Positions 32,773-44,020 are shown, numbered from the stretch's first letter. The stretch: DNA of 64,000 nucleotides from Branchipolynoe longqiensis (GCA_030323885.1 CM059194.1:186001-250000); one strand, 5' to 3'. Numbers and translations: made by a program. The notes: generated by a model from the letters alone, not told the origin.

Positions 32773-33703
32773 TGGGTCGTTCTCAGAAGTTGTGTACCAA
32801 TACAGTACTGTGACATCAGTACCACAAATTCAAAATGCTGTCAAAGTCTATATATACAAGCTTCCTCAATGTGTATGTCCTTTTGCATCTGTATAATTGA
32901 AAATAAACATATTCTCACATTTTTAAGTAGGTCAAATGATGCTCACATCCAATAAATAGCAGTATAGATTGGAAACCAATCTGACTCCAAAATCAAATAT
33001 TTTCCACACAAAGCTTGACATTTTTAGGACATTTCACATGCCACTTGCTTTATAAACAGTAGTGATAATAATTTGAAACCTCATTGCTATGGTTTTGTGT
33101 TATTTGTGATGATTAAAGAGAAAGGGAGAAAAATATTAACAATGTAACAGCCCAAGTGGAATCAACAATTTTACACAAATGTTTAGGGGCAATTTCAGGA
33201 TTTATCTTTTACTATACCATAACTGGGTCCGTGCATAGAGTGTCAAATGGTGAAAATAGTTCCTGTACAGTATCTGTACTCAGTGTTTGATACAGAGTTT
33301 CATAGTACTTGCAAGTCAAAACGAAATGATACGATGTTAATGTCTCCAGAAAAGGTTAACTATTTCATAATTTTTATGATCTATTTAGAAATATATGTCT
33401 TCAACTTAGATTTGAAGTGAAATGCGCTGTTGTTCAGAGGTTTTCATAAGTTTGTGACCCTTTATTTTCAATGCTGTTGACAATGTCATAAATTAGTGAT
33501 GTAATTTTCTATTTATTTAGCTACATCTATCCCAATAACATACATAATAAACAATATTAACATTTACATTTGATCTAAAATATCTTCCACATTATTGGGC
33601 TAAATGATGAAATCTAAATATTGACACTCCAATAATGGGTTTCTTTGAAATATGCATTTCAAGTAGACTACCTCAAGTGGTACACAGTTTCTGAGAATGA
33701 CCG
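32773..33703 (+). mobile_element. Non-autonomous TIR element, ~930 bp (copy A)
   Basis: The left end TGGGTCGTTCTCAGAA and the right end, reverse complemented, TCGGTCATTCTCAGAA continue for about 27 bp of terminal inverted repeat ending TGTGTACCA. A second, inverted copy lies at 49037-49930 and matches along its length. There is no ORF. Flanks are TATATGTG-rich, so a target duplication cannot be called. Confidence 0.8.
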
Positions 33704-34457
33704 ATATATGTGTGTATAATATATACATATATATGCAAGTGCCTAAATGCTTATTAACATGTCGTTGGGGGTGTTTAAAAAAAAACCAAACAGAAACTTG
33801 AGGACTAGAGCAGGCCTCAAACCCACACTTCCGCCATTCAGGAGTTAGGCCACAAAGCCCAAGTGGAAATGTGCTATGTAAGCAGTATGATATGAACAAG
33901 TTAATGCTTTCCCATTTCCAAATGTTGGCAGCTATGGCTTTAAGTATTTAAACAAAAAAACAGTTTGGGGACACAATATGTTACATTCCTATGACGTTTG
34001 AGTACTACTAAACATGAAAAACGATTGAAATATATATATATATGGTTCATAGTCTGCGATTCACACAAAAATCATTACTCTTTCCCATTTTCAAATGTTG
34101 GCTATGCAAATTGGGTGATATCGTTATGTCAATTTGTCTCCCATTTGAGTCCTGTTGTGAAGTTAGGATTCATAAATTAAGATAGTAACTAATATGTATT
34201 GTTATATCCAAACAGTCCCAATTTTATTGTACATTTAAAGTAACAACCAGGAAGCTAGAGATATGCAACATATTTTTCAACTTGAATATATAAGTTGAAG
34301 TAAACTTTTCAGTTATATCAGCCAAGTGTAAAAATACAGCCCCTCCCCCCCCCCACCCCACCCCCACCCCCAAACAAACAAAACACCACATAGAAACAAA
34401 CAGAAAAAAAAGCATGCTTCGTTAATTGCATGACAAATGATGTGTCCATGAGTGCTA
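33704..34457. other. Non-coding AT-rich sequence
   Basis: This contains (TA)n runs, a C-rich/purine stretch at 34340-34375 and a short direct repeat of CTTTCCCATTT-CAAATGTTGG at about 33908 and 34080. No gene. Confidence 0.45.
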
Positions 34458-34571
34458 TCGAGTCGTGCTGGATATATCGAGTCGTGCTGGATATATCGAG
34501 TCATGCTGGATATATCGAGTCGTGCTGGATATATCGAGTCATGCTGGCTATATCGAGTCGTGCTGGATATC
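34458..34571 (+). repeat. 19-bp minisatellite, six copies
   Basis: The unit GAGTCGTGCTGGATATATC is repeated six times with C/T and A/G variants. It ends just before the LINE target duplication at 34573. Confidence 0.95.
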
Positions 34572-34599
34572 TGCTAAGTTGTACATAAAGAAAAAAAAC

Positions 34600-34821
34600 C
34601 AACCATCAGTCGAACCGAGCCCTATTAAAAAGGCTACGGCTATAAAACGAAAACCTAAAGTTGTTTCGGACAGAGTCCCGAAAGGGTCTCTGTCCCTAAC
34701 TAAAAACAGATTCGAGGCGCTGGAAGAAGTAGAGATGGCTGAGGCCTCGACTAGTCGAGACCGCAGTCTCTCCCCCAAACCTAAGGGGAGGGGGAGAACA
34801 CCTGTCACTGCCCCAAAATGA
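34600..34821 (+). pseudogene. LINE ORF1, C-terminal remnant
   Basis: The frame encodes a lysine/serine-rich tail (PSPIKKATAIKRKPK, SLTKNRFEALEEVE, SLSPKPKGRGRTP) and stops at 34819-34821, overlapping the ORF2 ATG (ATGA overlap at 34818). The nucleic-acid-binding and zinc-knuckle portions of ORF1 are missing because the copy is 5'-truncated by target-primed integration. Confidence 0.7.
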
Positions 34822-37800
34822 CAGTGAGAGGTGGTTCTCTGCTTCAGTGGAATTGTAGAGGTTTCAAGGGCAGCATTGAAGAGTTATCTCTTCTGTGCTG
34901 CAACCTCAACCCTCTTGCCATTTGCTTACAAGAAACTCACGTGAGAGCTTCTGAGAGTTGTAGTCTTAAAGGCTACATCAATTTTGACAAATCCGCACCG
35001 GATGGAGACCGGGCCGCTGGCGGCTCCTCCATCCTGGTTAGACGTGATATTGTATGTACGCCAGTGGCGTTAGACACAACACTACAGGCTGTAGCTGTTC
35101 GTCTGACGCTACATAAGACTATAACTCTCTGTTCCATCTATGTTCCTCCGAGCTCCATTCTCACCTTACAAGAATTGGATGCTCTTGTGAGCCAATTACC
35201 GTCCCCATATTTACTTATGGGTGACTTTAACGGCCACAACCCACTGTGGGGAGGGACCACTAGGAACCCAAAGGGCAAGAGGATTGAGGACCTTGTGGAC
35301 GGTTGTGCACTGTGTGTATTGAACGATGGTTCATGCACATATCTGCATCCCACCTACGGAACATACTCTGCCATCGACCTTAGCATTGTTGAACCAGAGC
35401 TGGCGCTGGACTTTTCGTGGAGGGTCTGGAACGACCTCTGCGGGAGCGACCACTTCCCAATTATTCTTAATTGTGAAGGGGCATCTCCCGTAGAGCGAGA
35501 GAGGAGCTGGCGGCTGCGTCAAGCCGACTGGCCCTCCTTCCGGACCCTGTGCCGCGAGGAGTTCACTCCAGACATCAGTGACATTGATTCATTCACTGAA
35601 ATGCTGAGGTGGATTGCAGATAAAACTGTTCCGAAGACTTCTGCAATTCCCAAGCGTCTCACGCCTCCATGGTTGGATGACAGCTGTAGGGGGGCTATTA
35701 AGGAACGGAAAAAAGCTCAGCGTAGATTCCACAGGAGACCGACTGCTGAAAATCTGGCGCTCTTTAGAATTCTGCGCGCTCGCGCTCGCAGAACAATCAA
35801 AGAAGCGCGGAGGCAGTGCTGGAGATGATTCGTTTCTGGCATTAACACGGGCACGCCATTGGGCAAAGTCTGGACGATGATCAGAAGAATCAAGGGAAGG
35901 GGAGATGATTCTTCTGTAGTCCACCACTTGAAGCACAATGGCACCATTCTCACATCACTCAAGGAAATAAGCGAAGAATAGGCTCGTGACGTTGCCGGAA
36001 ATTCGTCTTTGGCAAGCTACCTCCCGGGCTTTCTGGCCGTCAAGGAATGCCAAGAGCGTAAGCTCTTGGAATTTTCCTCTGACGGCAGGGAGCACTACAA
36101 CTCCCCATTCAGTATGGGTGAGTTGAGGTGTTCTCTAGAAAGCTCGCATGATACAGCAGTTGGACCTGATGGAATCCATTATCAATTCCTTAAGCATCTC
36201 CCCAAATCTGCGCTGAGACTGCTGCTTCAACTCTTTAACAACATCTGGGAGTCGGGTGTCGTCCCCGCCTCTTGGCGGGAGGCGACAGTAATACCGATTC
36301 CCAAACCTGGTAAAGACAAGAGTGAAGCTAACAACTACCGTACTATAGCCCTCACAAGCTGCATCTGTAAAACCATGGAGCGTATGGTAAATAAACGCCT
36401 CGTCTGGCTACTGGAGTCAGGGCACCACTTGTCCGACCTCCAATGTGGCTTCAGACGAGGCCGCAGCACCCTCGACCATTTGGTTCGCATGGAGAACTTC
36501 ATAAGAGATGCCTTCCTTAAGAAGGAGCACGTTGTGGCTGTCTTTTTCGATCTCGAAAAAGCCTATGACACAACGTGGCAGCATGGCATTATGGAGGATC
36601 TCCATGCGATCGGCCTTCGTGGTCACCTGCCAAATTTTATTAAGAATTTTCTGGCGCTCAGGCATTTTCGCGTCCGCGTCAAGACTACATATTCTAGTCT
36701 GCACTCGCAGGAATTGGGAGTACCCCAAGGCAGCATACTGGCAGTGACTCTTTTTGTAGTCAAGGTCAACGCTATTGCTGCCGCTGTTAAAAGGGGGGTC
36801 TCCTGTAGTCTTTTCGTGGACGATTTTGTTTTATATTATAGAGGTACTGGTATGAATGTCATTGAGAGACAGCTTCAATTGTGTATAAATGGGATTCAGC
36901 GATGGTCAGTTCTGAATGGATTCAGATTTTCCAAGGCCAAGACAGTCTGCATGCACTTCTGCCAGTTGCGCAGAGTGCATGCAGAGCCAGAGCTGACCCT
37001 CGATGGGGATCCCATAAAAGTTGTCAAAGAAACCAAATTTTTGGGTCTCACTTTTGACACGAGGCTGTCTTTCGTGCCTCATATCAAGTACCTCAAAACG
37101 CGATGCCTGAAAGCGCTAGACGTTCTGAGGGTGTTGTCCAGTTCAGAGTGGGGAGCGGACAGAGATGTTCTGCTCGCTGTGTACCGAACCCTAGTTCGGT
37201 CACGGCTAGATTACGGCAGCATAGTATACGGCTCCGCAAGGAAGTCGTATATTGGGCTGCTGGACACGGTGCATCATCAGGGGCTGCGTCTGGCCATTGG
37301 CGCCTTTCGCACCTCTCCAGTTCAGAGCCTATACGTCGAAGCCAACGAACCATCACTTGACACTAGGAGAACCAAACTGGCCATGCAATATGTTGTCAAA
37401 TTAAAAAGAAAGCCATTAAATCCTGCGTACAGTTGTGTTTTTGAGACACACAACGACTCCAAGTATGAAGCCAAGCCAAATTTCATTCGGCCCCTGGGGC
37501 TCCGGATGAAACCTCATTTGGAGGCTTTGTACTTGGATCTGGATGTATTACAGAATACCCAGGTCCCAGAATATCCCCCATGGTCGTTGAGGAAGCCATC
37601 GGTCATCCTCCGACTCACGGAACTGAGGAAGTCTGGGACACATCCACTTGAGTATCAACGACTGTACGCAGAGATTCAAGGCCAGTTTGAAGACCACTTC
37701 TCCATGTATACCGATGGTTCCAAAGACCTAAGCCGGGCAGCTGCTGCTGGAGTTTGAAGAAATTTGGCGTTCGCATGCCTGATCAGAGCTCGAATTTTAC

Positions 37801-38488
37801 GGCGGAAGCCCGAGCACTCCTTCTCGCGTTGGAAGTCATTGAGCTGTCCAACTACACTAAATATGTAATATACAGCGATTCGTTTTCCTGCCTGCAAGCT
37901 GTTGCTGGGCTAAAAACGGACCACCCTTTCGTGGCAAAGGTCATTTACAAAATGAACCAGCTAGCAACAGATGGATATGACATCCACTTGTGTTGGGTGC
38001 CTGGCCATGCCGGCATCCAGGGAAACGAACGAGCTGATCGGGCTGCGAAGGAGGCTCTGAACTATGATGTTGAGCCATGTCTGATACCCCACTCTGATCT
38101 GAAACCACTAATAGCCACCCACATCAAATCCAAATGGCAACATGAGTGGGATGAAAACATAAATAAACTTAAAGAAATTGAACCATCTGTGGGAAAACCA
38201 CCACATTCTCATGTGGGGGGTCGGCGGAACCAAGTGGTCCTTAGCCGCTGCCGTATTGGCCACTCGTGGCTAACACATGTTTTCCTGCTCAAGGGGAACC
38301 CTCCCCCTGAATGTATTGGATGTCAGTCCCCACTGACAGTCAAGCACATTTTATTAAACTGTGTTGATTTTATGGCACTGCGCCAACAATTTTACACTGC
38401 AAACAGCATGCATGACCTTTTTACCAAAGTTAAACAAGAAGACATTTTAGCTTTTTTGAGGGCAGCTGGTCTGTACCACCTCATATAG
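34818..38488 (+). pseudogene. LINE ORF2: endonuclease, RT, RNase H (2 stops, 1 frameshift)
   Basis: The endonuclease spans 34818-35500 (LLQWNCRGFKG, LQETHV, MGDFNGHNPLWG, GSDHFPI). RT spans about 36100-37300 (VIPIPKPGKDK, NNYRTIALTS, QCGFRRGRSTLDHL, FFDLEKAYDTTW, LGVPQGSILA, catalytic LFVDDFVLYY). RNase H spans 37700-38100 (SMYTDGSK, NFTAEARALLLAL, YSDSFSCLQA, VPGHAGIQGNERAD), followed by a C-terminal cysteine/histidine stretch (ECIGCQSPLTVKHILLNC). In-frame stops are at 35826-35828 and 35979-35981, and the frame shifts at about 37755 between the first RNase H aspartate and its second motif. Otherwise the sequence is well preserved. Confidence 0.9.
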
Positions 38489-38634
38489 TTCATTAAAACA
38501 ATTTTTATTAATTACTTCTTACATCTATTTTATTTAATTATATGAATTTGGCCTTTTAAAAATTAATAAGTGTTATGCTGCCGACACGGCGTAAAGAAAC
38601 CACCAATCAATCAATCAATCAAAGCTAAGTTGTA

Positions 38635-38674
38635 TATTATTCTACTTTTCATCTTCAAGGTGGAAAGAAGCAAA
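38635..38674 (+). promoter_or_regulatory. Borealin 5' leader; possible 3' splice site of a 5' UTR intron
   Basis: The tract TTCTACTTTTCATCTTCAAG (38640-38659) looks like a polypyrimidine tract with AG, suggesting that an upstream non-coding exon may be spliced to 38660. If so, the LINE at 34584-38623 lies inside that intron, about 36 bp from the acceptor. No TATA or CpG island is visible here. Confidence 0.4.
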
Positions 38675-38810
38675 ATGCCGCGTAGAAAAACGATCCGCGC
38701 TGCAAAAAGGGCGACGCCTAGAACACACGAGGAGCAGGTGGGCGCCAACCTGACGGGCGAGAGCAAGGCGGACAAGCTGGACGTGCTGCTCAAGGACTTC
38801 GACCAGGAGG
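38675..38810 (+). CDS. CDCA8: Borealin exon 1 (codons 1-45 plus one base)
   Basis: The start ATG is followed by a basic N-terminal tail (MPRRKTIRAAKRATPRT) and the borealin signature KLDVLLKDFDQE. In borealin this region begins the helix that packs with survivin and the INCENP N-terminus to target the chromosomal passenger complex to centromeres and the midzone. The donor GAGG|GTCAGT leaves one base (phase 1), completed by TG of exon 2 to give valine. The reading frame continues by chance into the intronic 17-bp repeat, so the apparent 391-codon ORF is not the real protein. The LINE 3' end lies about 50 bp upstream. Confidence 0.82.
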
Positions 38811-38830
38811 GTCAGTACAGCGCGCAACTC

Positions 38831-39716
38831 AGTCTTACCACTTACTCGGTCTTACCACTTACTCGGTCTTACCCTTTACTCGGTCTTACCCCTTACTCGG
38901 TCTTACCCGTTACTCGGTCTTACCCCTTACTCGGTCTTACCACTTACTCGGTCTTACCACTTACTCGGTCTTACCACTTACTCGGTCTTACCCCTTACTC
39001 GGTCTTACCCCTTACTCGGTCTTACCACGTACTGGGTCTTACCACTTACTCGGTCTTACCCTTTACTCGGTCTTACCCCTTACTCGGTCTTACCCCTTAC
39101 TCGGTCTTACTCGGTCTTACCCCTTACTCGGTCTTACCCCTTACTCGGTCTTACCCCTTACTCGGTCTTACCCCTTGCTCGGTATTACCACTTGCTCGGT
39201 ATTACCCCTTGCTCGGTATTACCACTTGCTCGGTCTTACCTTTTACTCGATCTTACCCCTTACTCGGTCTTACCCCTTACTCGGTCTTACCCTTTACTCG
39301 GTCTTACCCCTTACTCGGTCTTACCCCTTACTCGGTCTTACCCCTTACTCGGTCTTACCCCTTACTCGGTCTTACCCTTTACTCGGTCTTACCCCTTACT
39401 CGGTCTTACCCCTTACTCGGTCTTACCCCTTACTCGGTCTTACCCCTTACTCGGTCTTACCCCTTACTCGGTCTTACCCCTTACTCGGTCTTACCCCTTA
39501 CTCGGTATTACCACTTACTCGGTCTTACCTTTTACTCGGTATTACCACTTACTCGGTCTTACCCCTTACTCGGTCTTACCCTTTACTCAGTCTTATCCCT
39601 TACTCGGTCTTACCCCTTACTCGGTCTTACCCTTTACTCGGTCTTACTCCTTACTCGGTCTTACCCCTTACTCGGTCTTACCCCTTACTCGGTCTTACCC
39701 TTTACTCGGTCTTACT
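38831..39716 (+). repeat. 17-bp minisatellite in borealin intron 1, about 52 copies
   Basis: The unit CGGTCTTACCCCTTACT has CCTTT, CCACT and GGTATT variants. It starts about 20 bp after the exon 1 donor site. Because 17 is not a multiple of three and the unit lacks stops in these frames, all three + frames are open and translate to the same 17-residue repeat. Confidence 0.97.
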
Positions 39717-39939
39717 GTCCTATAGAGGCCCTAATTGTACCGTAATGTTGCTTGCCAAAATTATGTATTTGCGCGGAAATTCACCGTCGGTTGCAGATAA
39801 CTTCACCATAGATTCCCGTTTTTTTTGGGCCGGAGACCACTTTCACCCCTGATATATTACTTATAAATAGAAGAGGTAAACTGAATAAATCTCAAACATA
39901 AAACCTGTATAGTCCTCACGCACGAGCAATCTGTTATGT

Positions 39940-41200
39940 CATATTTATTTTTTATTTTTTTATTGAGGCTGTATTTATACTGTCCATAGCATATAAGCCT
40001 GGGTATTCAGGCTTGTTTTCAATGCTGGCCAGCTGTAGTGTTGGTGTTGTCTTATCACACAGTAGCTGCTGATAAGGTATTTGATTGCCTGTATTTCAGT
40101 AGCAGATAGATAGTTGGTTGGTCTGGTTAGTACTATAGTAGTCTATGTTAATTTTTTGGATTTTCTTGGCATATATGTGCTTTATTTTTTCTACTCTTAT
40201 TTCTAGACTAGCCTACTCCTATTTACATATCATAGGCTTGTACGCAGCTGTGAGGTGTGTTATCTGGGTGCTTTTGGTATGGTTACCTTCCATTGGGCGT
40301 CTCGCTGGTGGGCCGTGACATGTATCACCTGCCCCTTTGCGGTGCAGCTTAGTTGGGGGTTCCTAGCCTTATTTTGCACAGATATTTTTTGTATGTTTTT
40401 AGGTCAGGAATTTGTCGTTCCTTTACTGTTTGGGCATTCCACACCTTGGCAGCCATTTCTAGCGTGCTTCTCTCGTGAGCTTTTATTTGGCTTCTGGTCT
40501 GCTTTAGTAGTGGCGCATTATTTGCTCTAGTTGCCCTTTGTGGTTTTGTTAGGAGTTTATTGTCTTGACTATAGCTGTATGCTAATGTTTTCAGATGAAT
40601 TATTCTCCTATTTTCTAGCAATTTTACTTTGGTTCTTTTGTGTATGTCATAGGTGGGGTGCAGCTTGTCTACTCTGAGGCAGATTTTCAGGGCTCTGTTC
40701 TGTAGTGTTTGCAGTTTTTTTAGAAGTTCTTTCTTTGCACCCATGTAGTTTACATCTCCATAGTCAAAATAGGGTAGCACCATGCCCTTGAAGATTTTTA
40801 TTGACATTTCTTGTGTCATGTAGTCTCTTAGCTTTGCAAATAGCCACAGTTTGTGGTTTACCTTTTGGACAATTTTGTTTATACATAGGTTGTAGTTTAG
40901 TTGGCTGTCCAACTCAAGGCCTAGGTATTTGTAATGGTCTACATTTTCTAGTGTTTGGCTTCCTAGCTTACAGTGTAGTTTTCTTTCTGGCATTTGTTTA
41001 TGCGAGAAGAGAACTGTTTTTGACTTGCTTGTGTTGATGGTTATTTTGTTGGACTCACACCACTCATCCAGTTTTAGTAGGAGCTTGTTTAGTTTAGTTA
41101 TTACCTCCTCTTCTGTGGTGCCGTTTGCATATATGACTGTGTCATCTGCATATAGTTGGAGGCATTCGGTTTGTAACCATTTTTCAAGATCGTTTATGCG
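39940..41200 (-). mobile_element. CR1-like LINE, 5'-truncated, minus strand
   Basis: It contains the second half of an RT ORF and a 3' UTR that matches the fragment at 4208-4625, ending in A-rich sequence after GCCTCAAT. The 5' end is truncated inside the RT just upstream of INDLEKW. It lies in borealin intron 1, antisense to the gene. Confidence 0.82.
40349..41200 (-). pseudogene. LINE reverse transcriptase, C-terminal half
   Basis: The open frame has INDLEKWL, catalytic YADDTVIYANG, the block NKITINTSKSKTVLFSH, YKYLGLELDS, LPYFDYGD, LQNRALK and a C-terminal domain ending KIRLGTPN. The fingers and most of the palm, plus the endonuclease, are absent. Although uninterrupted for over 280 codons, it cannot be functional. 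The apparent first methionines (up to 41230) come from flanking, non-LINE sequence. Confidence 0.85.
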
Positions 41201-41219
41201 GCGTTTACCTAGCGTTGGC

Positions 41220-41425
41220 ATAAGATCCATGTATATTGGTTAAAGCTCAGTAGTATTTAAGCAAATCCGGGCTTTTGATAAATACTGTATCTCAGTTACT
41301 GTTACGGCGATAAAAGTTATTGATAAGATCCATGTATATTGGTTAAAGCTCAGTAGTATTTAAGCAAATCCGGGCTTTTGATAAATACTGTATCTCAGTT
41401 ACTGTTACGGCGATAAAAGTTATTT
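41220..41425 (+). repeat. Perfect 103-bp tandem duplication
   Basis: The block starting ATAAGATCCATGTATATTGG at 41220 recurs immediately at 41323. The two copies look identical by eye, which points to a very recent duplication or an assembly artefact. Confidence 0.93.
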
Positions 41426-41640
41426 TAATCACTAATCAATTTCCAAATTGATTAGCAATTGTTGATAATCAAAATTTTCCAAACAAAATGCACCCTGTGT
41501 GTATATGTTACTGTAATGTATACAGCTGTTCCGTATCGTGTCGTGAATCGCGATACAAGTTATGTAGATCGCTAATCAATTTCCAAATTGATTAGTGCAA
41601 TTATTGCTAATCAAAATTTTCCAAACAAAATGCTCCCTGA
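41426..41640 (+). repeat. Diverged direct repeat (~140-bp period)
   Basis: CTAATCAATTTCCAAATTGA and AATCAAAATTTTCCAAACAA occur at 41431-41490 and again at 41571-41632, each preceded by a CGATA-AAGTTAT block that is also in the adjacent 103-bp unit. CAATTTCCAAATTG is itself palindromic. Part of an unclassified non-coding repeat. Confidence 0.75.
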
Positions 41641-42415
41641 TCTTTATGAGAGCCAAAGAAATGTTGATAATTTGGACAACGATTAGCTGCTAAAACAATT
41701 AGGTGCTAAAATGGTTTGGTGGAGCCAGTTCAACGCCGCATAAATTCATGTCTAATAACACAATATGATTCTGATGGCAGTGGATTGTGAAGGCATGGTG
41801 GAATATATTTTGAAGCTTTTTGATGAGGTAGTTCTTTGTGAAAGTAACAAATGTGTTACTGTTAGTAATTTCGAATATGGTTCAGTGGTAAACAGTTACA
41901 ACTGCTCTGAAGTATACAGCGCTACATCAGTTCATGAAGTTCACTTATCACTGTAGACAAAATTAGTTATCATTTGGTATACATTAAATGGAATTTCAAT
42001 GTGTCGAGCTCTGAACTGGATAAGGCCCTGTCACATTACAAGGCATCTCGCAAGTGCGCCACCAACATGTAAAATCACTTTTTTGCATCAAACCTTTTGG
42101 CGCGGGGGGTCAGCGCAACGTAGTGGACGTAAGCATAGCGTCGGTCCGACATTGTGGTAACGTATGTTGACGCATGAGAGGAAATAAAACAAAAAATGTT
42201 TGGCACAACATGTGGCTAACGTGCCTCTTGCTTGTGCGGCGTTTACCTAGCGTTGGCATAACGCGCTCCCAAATGTTCCGCTAGCGGCCGTTAAACCGTG
42301 CAAGCGCCTGAGCGACACATGTCCAACGACAGTTCGGCAATGCGCGCGACTTGGCGTAACACGTGAGTAACGCATGACACATGCGGAGGAGGAGCACCCG
42401 ACCCACCTGCGCCGT

Positions 42416-42428
42416 GCATATAAATAAG
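42416..42428 (+). promoter_or_regulatory. TATA box of the transposon + strand gene
   Basis: CATATAAATAAGG lies about 140 bp upstream of the ATG at 42561, inside the transposon's GC-rich left arm. Good match to a TATA element; transcription itself is not shown. Confidence 0.6.
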
Positions 42429-42560
42429 GCTGCAGTCTCGCGCTCTCCTCACAACACCTCCACCTCGATGAGTCGGGGGAGCTGCTGGAGACCCCGAAGC
42501 CGGTTGCATCACGGGCCATGACAGTGGGGGGCGGCCTTTGGTTATTTTGTCAGGGGCGCG

Positions 42561-43246
42561 ATGGAGACTAGGTCCAAGGCCCAAGAAAAGAAGGCGCGGG
42601 CCGGGATTTATCGCGTCCTGATGGAGATGCTGGATGAAGACCCGGCCAGGTCCAACCCCTCCACAACCCCTCCTGTGCAACCCCCGTGCAACGATGTCTT
42701 GGCCATCGACGTCGTTTCCCGTGTCCTCCTGTCCGTCACTGAGCGAGATGTACCAGCCGTATCCCCACCAGTGGAGACACCAACCACCACCAGGATCCCC
42801 ATGGACTTCACAGAGCCAGGAGTATATGCAGCAGTACATGGTGCTGCCTGTGCTGGTGGTGGGGCTGCACCAGCCAGCGGTGGGGCTGCACCAGCCGGCG
42901 GTGGGATTGCACAAGCTGATGGGACCGATGCAGCACCAGCCGACGGCGCAGGTACTGCAGCCGGTACTCTGTTTGGCCAGCAGCCCATGGGTCTGCCTCT
43001 ATCGGTGGGGATGCCTTCACCACCGACAGCACGTCCAGCACCTTCACCAGTATCACCTCCTGTAGCACCGGCAGCAACGCCACAACCGACTGGCAACTAT
43101 GCCGTCATGGCGTGGGTTTCAGCCCAAGCGGTGCTGAACCAGTTCACCAGTACTCTGACAGCATGTCCCGGCTGTTGGGCATTTCCAACGTGTCCAACTT
43201 GAACATTGAGGCTCAGGAGCTGTTTGCTCCTGCCCTGGAGGAGTGA
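42561..43246 (+). pseudogene. Transposon accessory protein, Pro/Ala/Gly-rich (C-terminal frameshift)
   Basis: The frame from 42561 gives a charged N-terminal helix (METRSKAQEKKARAGIYRVL), then a long Pro/Ala/Gly region with repeats of GGGAAPA. The last part (SNLNIEAQELFAPALEE) is in another frame and ends at the stop 43244-43246; the shift is near 43130-43150. It has a TATA box upstream and AATAAA at 43352, so it was a real gene. In PIF/Harbinger elements the second gene usually encodes a Myb/SANT-like DNA-binding protein; I see no clear Myb domain here, so its function is unknown. Confidence 0.55.
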
Positions 43247-43351
43247 CTGTAATGTTGGTGCTATATGTATATATTTATTGTTTGTAGTATGTAAATATTG
43301 TAGCCATGTATATACGTATATTTCTTTGTGCCTCTATACACTGTTTGTGTA

Positions 43352-43357
43352 AATAAA
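43352..43357 (+). promoter_or_regulatory. Polyadenylation signal AATAAA
   Basis: It lies 106 bp after the stop of the + strand transposon gene. Confidence 0.6.
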
Positions 43358-43669
43358 ACTATATGTATTTTAATCCAGATTTGGTCTTTTTTCTTTCTAA
43401 ACATTATTTATCCTTATTATTCAAATCCCCCAAATGCAATGTGGTAAAAATAAATTTAATGAAACTTATAATAATTTAGGCCTTTGCCCAGTTAGCCTAC
43501 TTTACAAAAACTAATCTGACAGGTAACTAAATAAGAACCCTGCCCCCCCCCCCCCCTTAAAATAAGTGACATGTTAAATTTGGCCCTTAAAAAGTAAGTA
43601 AACTTCCCCATGATGCGCGACAAGGAAGGAAGAGGAGGCGGGGGTGGAGAAAAGCACTTTATTGATAGT

Positions 43670-44020
43670 GCTAATATGTACAGGATAATGCAGGTTAAAA
43701 CAGGATAATACAGGGTAAGCAGGATAATACAGGTAATAGAGCAATGTTATGCAAACAGGATAATACAGGTAAGATAAGAGGGTAATGAAAGCATTACGAC
43801 CAAACGACGATGTAAATGTGTCAGTGTAAAAGTAATCTTACACCCAAGTTAATAACTGACATGTAAATTTGTCAGTGTATATAATTGGGCCCAGACAAAA
43901 TTTAAGAAACCTACCCCACCCAAATTAAGAACTGACATGTAAATCTGTCATTGTATATAATATGGCCCAGAAAAAAATTTAAGAAACCTACCCCACCCAA
44001 ATTAATAACTGACATGTTAA
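43670..44020 (+). repeat. Short direct repeats between convergent transposon genes
   Basis: CAGGATAATACAGG recurs four to five times at 43680-43770. A ~65-bp unit containing AACTGACATGTAAAT and CCTACCCCACCCAAATTAA recurs about three times at 43835-44020. A minus-strand AATAAA (43658-43663) could end the transposase transcript. Confidence 0.7.

Larger units (their letters stand above)
34584..38623 (+). mobile_element. I/Nimb-like LINE with RNase H, 5'-truncated, TSD present
   Basis: It is flanked by the 11-bp direct repeat GCTAAGTTGTA (34573-34583 and 38624-38634). It ends in ACACGGCGTAAAGAAACCACC followed by (AATC)n, a simple-repeat tail rather than poly-A. It encodes the end of ORF1 and an ORF2 with endonuclease, RT and RNase H. 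LINEs with RNase H belong to the I supergroup; the Nimb assignment is tentative. ORF2 has only two stops and one frameshift, so the insertion is fairly recent. Its 3' end lies about 50 bp upstream of the borealin start codon. Confidence 0.88.

Noticed and set aside
38570..39852. ORFs of 391, 225 and 177 codons with 17-residue repeats
   Set aside because: They are translations of the intronic 17-bp minisatellite in three frames; exon 1 has a GT donor just before the array and exon 2 continues the borealin frame.
42291..43096. Minus-strand 207- and 162-codon ORFs in the Harbinger region
   Set aside because: Antisense to the + strand gene that has its own TATA box and polyadenylation signal; composition is low-complexity.
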